Positions 58,960 through 64,000 of a DNA stretch of 64,000 bases are shown in pieces. A program made the position numbers and the translations under genes. The notes under the pieces are model-generated. The model made no database searches. It had not been told where the DNA came from and saw only the letters and a program-made list of their open reading frames with translations. Numbering within the stretch: the stretch's first letter is position 1; every line of letters starts with the position of its first letter. Source of the stretch: Bog-950 sp046329535 (GTDB taxonomy: Bacteria > Bacteroidota > Bacteroidia > Chitinophagales > LD1); NCBI GenBank assembly GCA_046329535.1, contig JAXLUN010000004.1, forward strand, positions 434,001 through 498,000, given 5' to 3'.

Positions 58960-61900
58960 GTGCGGGCAAAGTATTTCACATTTGTTGTTTCCATGTATCT
59001 TGCTACAGCGGCAACTAGCGGACTATTCGCACAGCAAACACAATCGTTTCTGGATAAGGAAGTTGCCTTCAAAAAAGGAACAGAACTGTTTGATGAGAAG
59101 AATTATCTGAGCGCACGCGAAAAGTTTGAAGAGATATACAAGCAGCCCAAAACAGTCAGTACGCATACCAATGATGTGCTAATGCAGAATTTGGAATATT
59201 ACATAGCTGTTTGCGCTACCGAAAACGGAGATAAAGATGCCGAGCAACTGCTGCTTAATTATTACAAAGCCTATCACGAAACCGATAAACGTAGGTTAAT
59301 TTGCTTTTATCTTGGTAAGTATTACTACCGCAACAATCAGTATAACGATGCCATTACCTACTTTGCTAAAGTGAAGATAAATGACCTTAACAACGACCAG
59401 ATATACGATTACAAATTTCAACTGGCCTACAGTTACTTTACCAAGAAGAAGTTTGCCGAAGCCAGGCCGCTCTTTGCATCTATCAAGGATATCAAGGATA
59501 AATACTTCTATCCGGCTACGTATTACTATGCCTTTATCAGTTTCTACACGAAAGACTATAACGAGGCCCTGAAAAGTTTTACGCATATAGAAGATTCGAA
59601 GATGTATGCGAGTGTTATTCCGTATTACATTGCTCAGATATACTACCTGAAGAAAGATTATGATCAAGTGATTTCGTATGTAAACAAAAGTCTGGCGAAG
59701 GAAGGTGTGCTGTATAAGGTAGAAATGAAGTTCCTGTTAGGTAAAACCTATTTTCAGAAAAGTGATTATGTAAAAGCCTATCCGCTGCTGAATGAATATA
59801 TCAGCAAGTCGTCTAAGGTTTCTAAAGAAGATATTTATCAGTTAGCTTATTCCGCTTATCAGAATGGCGATTACAGCAAAGCGATTGAGAACTTTAAACA
59901 ATTGAATTTGCTGGATGAGCAATTGGGACAGAACGCCACTTACGCCATGGCTGATTGTTATCTTAAACTGAACCAGAAGTCGCAGGCCCGTTCAGCATTT
60001 CAAAGTGCTGCTTCGCAAAAGTTTGATGTGGTTATTCAGGAGAATTCTTCTTTTCAATATGCTAAACTCTCGTTCGAGTTAGCTTATAGCAGCGAAGCCA
60101 TTCAGGGTTTTGAGAATTATTTGGAGCAATATCCCATTGGTAAATATGCCGAAGAGTGTAATGAACTATTGGCGGCAGCTTTAGTGCAGACCAAAAACTA
60201 TGAGCGGGCTTACAAAATAATGGAGGGCTTAAAGTCGAATAGTGTACTGATTAAAGAGGCTTACCAAAAGGTGACTTACTTCCGCGCTATTGAATTATAC
60301 AACGATAACAAAACCGATGAGGCATTGCTGCTCTGCGATAAGTCGTTGAAAAATCCGCTAAATGTAGAGTTGCAGGCACTGGCCATTTATCTGAAAGCAG
60401 AGATATTATACAGTAAAGGTTTATATGCGGAGGCCTCGCAAAATTATCAGCGCTTTGCTCAGTATGTAACACCTGCTTTAGAGAAGAAAGGCGAGGCCAC
60501 GGCTTTCAGAACTTATTACAATATAGGCTATTGTGCCTTTAAGCAAAAGAGCTACACCGATGCCTCTACTTATTTTTCTAAAGCCATTGAAGAGTCTGAA
60601 TCAACGATTGATAAGAAAGCTAAAACATCTTTGTTGCCTGATTTATATCTACGCTTTGCCGATTGCGCTTTTGTAACCAAAAATTATGGTCGAGCGGTTG
60701 ATGCGTATGCAAAAATTGTACAGATGAACTGGAACAATGCAGCGTATGCCCAGTACCAGAAAGGCATTATTCTTGGCTTGCAAAACAAGGATGAAGAGAA
60801 GGTAACAGCAATGAATGCACTGATAAGTAATTTTCCCGGTAGCAGTTATGTAGATCAAGCGTATTATGAAATTGGTGAAACGTATCTTCAGAAAGGAAAT
60901 TTATCGGCAGCCCGAAGTGCTTATCAGAGCATCATTGCTAAAAATCCAAACAGTACCCTCTTGCCTAAGTGTTATTTGAAAACTGCGGTAATAGATTATA
61001 ACAGTGGTAAGAAGGAACTTGCTGTCAACGACTATAAGATAGTAGTAAAACAGTTTCCCGATTCAAGAGAAGCCAAAGAATCTTTAGATGCATTAAAAGA
61101 TATTTATGTAGAGATTGGACGGGCAGATGAGTATTTTGATTTTGTTAAAGGAAACTCCAACCTGGTTATCAGTTCCGGAGAGCAGGATTCACTGACTTAC
61201 CAAAGTGCAGATAATGCATATAATGCAAGTGATTGCAATCGGGCAGTAACATTATATGCCAACTACATAGATAAATTTCCATCAGGTTATTTTGTTAACG
61301 ATGCTCATTGGAAAAAAGCCGAGTGCCACATTAAGAGTAAGGATTATAAATCTGCTCTGAAGAATTACGAAGCCATTATTACCAACCGTTATAGCAAGTA
61401 TTTTGAAAAGGCCTTATTGAAAGCAACCGGTATCGCTTTCTACGAGTTGGCTGACTATAACACGGCAATAGGTTTGTATAAACAGTTGTATATAGCCAGT
61501 AGTTCTGCTCAGAATACATATACAGCAATGTTAGGCATGTTACGAACTGCTGTAAAACTCAAAAATCAGGATGAAACTATAGAATACGCTGACCAGTTGG
61601 TAAACTCAGGAGTGGCTAAAGATGCTGATATGCAAGAGGCCATCTATGAAAAAGGTAGAGCTTATTACAGTAAAGGCGATAAAGATTTTGCACTTGGGGC
61701 ATTTAACAGAGTAACAGAAATGCCTGTAAGTGAGAAAGCGGTAGAAGCCAAATACATGGTCGCAAAAATTCTGTTTGAAAAACAACAGTATAAGAGCTCA
61801 CTTGACACCTGTTTTAAACTCAAGAATAAATATTCCAGTTATGAATACTGGATAGCGAAGACATTTGTTCTAATAGCCGATAACTATTACGCACAGGGTA

Positions 61901-62097
61901 ATTCGTTTCAGGCTAAAGCAACGTTAGAAAGTATTGTTCAGAACTATGATGGAGATAAAGAAGTATTGGAGGAGGCTAAGTCTAAGTTGGAATACATCCG
62001 TACCGAAGAACTGAAGAAATCAAAGTTAATGCAGATAATGCCATCAGATACGTTGATTATGGAAACTGATTCATTACTAAATAATGAAGTAAAATGA
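58960..62097 (+). CDS. Long secreted tetratricopeptide-repeat protein
   Basis: 1045 residues. The GTG start at 58960 gives a signal peptide (YFTFVVSMYLATAATSGLFA); the later ATG at 58993 would cut it in half. The mature part is a chain of some 20-25 TPR units, recognisable by repeated A..YF.KA..., e.g. YNDAITYFAKVK, YAEASQNYQRFA, YTDASTYFSKAIEE, YGRAVDAYAKIV. The C-terminus is charged. Periplasmic scaffold for protein contacts, comparable to CpoB/YbgF but far longer. The gene overlaps the following barrel gene by four bases (ATGA), pointing to a working pair at the outer membrane. Confidence 0.87.
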   Translation: MRAKYFTFVVSMYLATAATSGLFAQQTQSFLDKEVAFKKGTELFDEKNYLSAREKFEEIYKQPKTVSTHTNDVLMQNLEYYIAVCATENGDKDAEQLLLNYYKAYHETDKRRLICFYLGKYYYRNNQYNDAITYFAKVKINDLNNDQIYDYKFQLAYSYFTKKKFAEARPLFASIKDIKDKYFYPATYYYAFISFYTKDYNEALKSFTHIEDSKMYASVIPYYIAQIYYLKKDYDQVISYVNKSLAKEGVLYKVEMKFLLGKTYFQKSDYVKAYPLLNEYISKSSKVSKEDIYQLAYSAYQNGDYSKAIENFKQLNLLDEQLGQNATYAMADCYLKLNQKSQARSAFQSAASQKFDVVIQENSSFQYAKLSFELAYSSEAIQGFENYLEQYPIGKYAEECNELLAAALVQTKNYERAYKIMEGLKSNSVLIKEAYQKVTYFRAIELYNDNKTDEALLLCDKSLKNPLNVELQALAIYLKAEILYSKGLYAEASQNYQRFAQYVTPALEKKGEATAFRTYYNIGYCAFKQKSYTDASTYFSKAIEESESTIDKKAKTSLLPDLYLRFADCAFVTKNYGRAVDAYAKIVQMNWNNAAYAQYQKGIILGLQNKDEEKVTAMNALISNFPGSSYVDQAYYEIGETYLQKGNLSAARSAYQSIIAKNPNSTLLPKCYLKTAVIDYNSGKKELAVNDYKIVVKQFPDSREAKESLDALKDIYVEIGRADEYFDFVKGNSNLVISSGEQDSLTYQSADNAYNASDCNRAVTLYANYIDKFPSGYFVNDAHWKKAECHIKSKDYKSALKNYEAIITNRYSKYFEKALLKATGIAFYELADYNTAIGLYKQLYIASSSAQNTYTAMLGMLRTAVKLKNQDETIEYADQLVNSGVAKDADMQEAIYEKGRAYYSKGDKDFALGAFNRVTEMPVSEKAVEAKYMVAKILFEKQQYKSSLDTCFKLKNKYSSYEYWIAKTFVLIADNYYAQGNSFQAKATLESIVQNYDGDKEVLEEAKSKLEYIRTEELKKSKLMQIMPSDTLIMETDSLLNNEVK

Positions 62098-63725
62098 GCA
62101 AACTGCTTAAAAAACTGATAACACTACTGATAAGTATCATCACTATCTCACTTCATGCACAAACCGGTGTCGGTAATGAAGAGGTTATAGTTGTGAAGGA
62201 ATATGAAGTAACTATTCAGGATGCACAAAAAGTAAACATACAGCCAAATATTCCAGAAGTGGAAGAGGTAAAACCTAATTTGACTTATAGTGTACCTCCT
62301 AAAGATTTTAAGGATATATCCTTTGAGCCCAATCCGTTAAAACCCTTATCAATCAGTAAAGAGAAATTGGAGAAATATAATTCCGGATTTATCAAAATAG
62401 GATTTGGCAGTCAGATAATGCCTATAGCGCAACTGGCTTATAATGATAATAAAACCAAGAACCTCAAATTCGGTATCTTCTATAATCATCTTTCGGCACG
62501 GGAGTTTAAGGTGCGAAATCAACGATTTGTGGATGATGAGGTGGGTGTGTATCTCAAATACTTTCCTAAGACATTGGAAGTAGGAACCGATTTCACTTTC
62601 CGCAATTTTCGCACCCATTTTTATGGCACCGGTGGGGATACTACCTTATCGGATAGTGTGATCAAGGCGAAAGATGTCAGACAGGTTTTCAGAACATATA
62701 ATGCCTCCTTTTATATTAAAAATGCTCAGCGCAATAAGTACGATATTGATTTCTTACAATCGGTACGGTTCAATTATCTGCAGGAGACTTTTGGTAAAGC
62801 GAGTGAGTGGTATATAACCGGCACTACTGATATTATGAAGTCATTCCTTACAAATCATTCTGCGGGTTTCAAATTCAATTTCGATATTTCTAAACTGAAG
62901 AACGATTCACTTACCCTTCAACGAAATATTTTTACACCCATGGTTGGCTACAAATTTAATGATGATGATTGGAAAGCCCACGGATTTATAGGTGTTGCAG
63001 TAGATGGCAATAAAGCTTATCTGGCTACCGATGTGCATTTGGAAAAACGTTTGTATGAGCACATGCTGATAGCCTATACTACTTATACTCATAATTTGTT
63101 TAAGAATTCACTGCTTACATATTCGCAAACGAACCAGTGGATTCAAAATTGGGTAGATATTAAAAACTCAACAGCCGGAGATTTTGGAATAGGCTTAAAA
63201 GGCACTATTCAGAACTTTAATTATAACGCGGCTTTTCATTTGAATCACATCAAAAACCTTCCGCTGTTTATCAACGATACACTTGATACAAAGCGCTTTG
63301 TGGTGATTTACGAGCCGAAGGCTATCATTTACAATGTGCATTTTGAAAGTGGCTACAATATGAAAGAATGGCTGCGTCTGTCAGTATTGGGCGACTTGAA
63401 TATGTTTCAGGTAAAGACAGAAGCACGCGCATGGCATGAACCGACATTTCGTTTAACCTTACGGGCTAATTATATCTGGAAAAGCAAAATTGTGGTAGGG
63501 CTTGATTTATATGGTATAACTACATCATATGCAAGGCTTGCAGCCGGACAGGAGAAGAAGTTAAAAGGAACTGCAGATGTGAATTTGTCGATTGAGTATT
63601 TGATGAACAAGCATATTGCATTCTTTGGTAACTTGAACAACATTGCCAATGTCAGATACCAGCGCTGGAATAGTTACAGCAGTTATGGTATTAATGGAAA
63701 TGTAGGTGCCAAATTCTCTTTCTAA
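62094..63725 (+). CDS. Outer-membrane beta-barrel protein coupled to the TPR protein
   Basis: 543 residues. A signal peptide (cut after LHAQ) is followed by a proline-rich periplasmic linker at about 25-95 (VKEYEVTIQDAQKVNIQP, EEVKPNLTYSVPPKDF, then EPNPLKPLSISKEKLEKY). About 18-22 aromatic barrel strands follow to a final strand VGAKFSF, the C-terminal Phe typical of Omp85-inserted barrels. It has no TonB plug domain. It resembles TonB-receptor-like barrel families of Bacteroidota. Start codon overlaps the TPR gene stop. Its TAA overlaps the stop of the convergent gene at 63722. Confidence 0.75.
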   Translation: MSKLLKKLITLLISIITISLHAQTGVGNEEVIVVKEYEVTIQDAQKVNIQPNIPEVEEVKPNLTYSVPPKDFKDISFEPNPLKPLSISKEKLEKYNSGFIKIGFGSQIMPIAQLAYNDNKTKNLKFGIFYNHLSAREFKVRNQRFVDDEVGVYLKYFPKTLEVGTDFTFRNFRTHFYGTGGDTTLSDSVIKAKDVRQVFRTYNASFYIKNAQRNKYDIDFLQSVRFNYLQETFGKASEWYITGTTDIMKSFLTNHSAGFKFNFDISKLKNDSLTLQRNIFTPMVGYKFNDDDWKAHGFIGVAVDGNKAYLATDVHLEKRLYEHMLIAYTTYTHNLFKNSLLTYSQTNQWIQNWVDIKNSTAGDFGIGLKGTIQNFNYNAAFHLNHIKNLPLFINDTLDTKRFVVIYEPKAIIYNVHFESGYNMKEWLRLSVLGDLNMFQVKTEARAWHEPTFRLTLRANYIWKSKIVVGLDLYGITTSYARLAAGQEKKLKGTADVNLSIEYLMNKHIAFFGNLNNIANVRYQRWNSYSSYGINGNVGAKFSF

Positions 63726-64000
63726 GGCTGCAGAAGTTTTTCTAGATAAGCCAACTCCCCCGAACGGTCGTGTCGGTTTTGTTGTTCATAAATCTCAATG
63801 AGGTATTTGAGTTGTTCGCGAATGATTGAAGGGTTATCAGAGGGCATGAAATATTCTTCTCGCTGCTCTTCATTCATTTTCTCCAAATAATCTTTGATTT
63901 CATTTCTTGAAAAAATAGAGCCCCGGTTTATCGGATTAATATAGAACATCACATCACGTTCCAGTTGCTGCTCAGTATCAAATTCAAAAAATAACTTTTT
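63722..64000 (-). CDS. SirB1/transglutaminase-like protein, C-terminal part (runs off the window end)
   Basis: The minus-strand frame is open through base 64000; 92 codons are visible, reading back from LEKLLQP at the C-terminus to KKLFFEFDTEQQ at the edge. The segment FYINPINRGSIFSRNEI resembles the C-terminal region of SirB1-like transglutaminase-fold proteins, and the following helices (REQLKYLIEIYEQQNRHDRSGELAYLEKLL) resemble the TPR-like pair that ends them. The catalytic half is outside the window. An internal ATG at 63949 is not needed as a start. Confidence 0.6.
   Translation of the reverse strand, partial: KKLFFEFDTEQQLERDVMFYINPINRGSIFSRNEIKDYLEKMNEEQREEYFMPSDNPSIIREQLKYLIEIYEQQNRHDRSGELAYLEKLLQP

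Noticed and set aside
1..64000. tRNA, rRNA, insertion sequences, prophage genes, CRISPR arrays, toxin-antitoxin or anti-phage islands
   Set aside because: Intergenic regions were read for tRNA-like ends, inverted repeats and transposase or integrase motifs and none were found; AddAB is housekeeping repair rather than a defence island. A covariance-model scan would be decisive for RNAs.

Overview
The window looks like chromosome of a Bacteroidota member, probably an environmental Sphingobacteriales/Chitinophagales/Cytophagales-type organism. The signs are type IX secretion sorting tails and SprB repeats, lipoproteins starting Cys-Lys-Lys-(Asp/Glu), DUF4105, HYC_CC_PP, a standalone MnmD, Bacteroidota-style AddAB, promoters of the TTTG-N17/18-TAnnTTTG type and no visible Shine-Dalgarno sequences. 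The DNA is moderately AT-rich and densely coded. No IS element, phage, CRISPR array, tRNA or rRNA was seen. The only structural RNA found is the SRP 4.5S-type RNA at 14009-14107 on the minus strand.

Layout. 1-337: start of a SprB-repeat secreted protein (cut by the window edge). 528-2506: Fe-S/redox module (SufT/PaaD-like DUF59 protein, bacilliredoxin, PaaE-like reductase). 2494-6478: SDR enzyme, then a plus-strand cassette of glycosyltransferase, DUF2304 membrane protein, unknown protein and GMC-type FAD oxidoreductase. 6585-11137: a large helical unknown protein and a three-gene lipoprotein operon whose first two members are tandem paralogs. 11274-15891: NAD(P)HX repair enzyme, C2-like protein, transaldolase, SRP RNA, acyl-CoA carboxylase beta subunit. 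15933-18962: thioredoxin-like protein, MltD-type transglycosylase, small barrel protein. 19099-26633: envelope block with OstA/LptA-like, MlaD-like and amidase genes on the minus strand, divergent from an LptD-like gene. 26727-29427: small secreted protein, SulP transporter and beta carbonic anhydrase (likely bicarbonate uptake). 29550-34094: an ABC/HlyD/TolC export trio whose ATPase domain has lost most catalytic motifs. 34117-37879: metal-handling set (HMA protein, TonB receptor, HYC_CC_PP protein) plus a TauE transporter. 37949-46208: DUF4139-like secreted protein, MnmD, AddA, AddB. 46209-49388: four-gene minus operon (YqgE, DUF4105, esterase, secreted unknown). 49568-58788: Calx-beta/lamin-tail T9SS protein, TauE plus FAD enzyme pair, PurL, SprB-repeat T9SS protein. 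58960-63725: long TPR protein translationally coupled to an outer-membrane barrel. 63722-64000: end of a SirB1/transglutaminase-like gene.

Most is housekeeping and cell-envelope content. The best candidates for something undescribed are the export trio with the degenerate ATPase, the paired lipoproteins, the TPR/barrel pair and the GT2-DUF2304-GMC cassette. Regulatory points of interest are -7 boxes placed exactly four bases before start codons (probable leaderless mRNAs) and a nine-G tract inside a helicase motif of addA.
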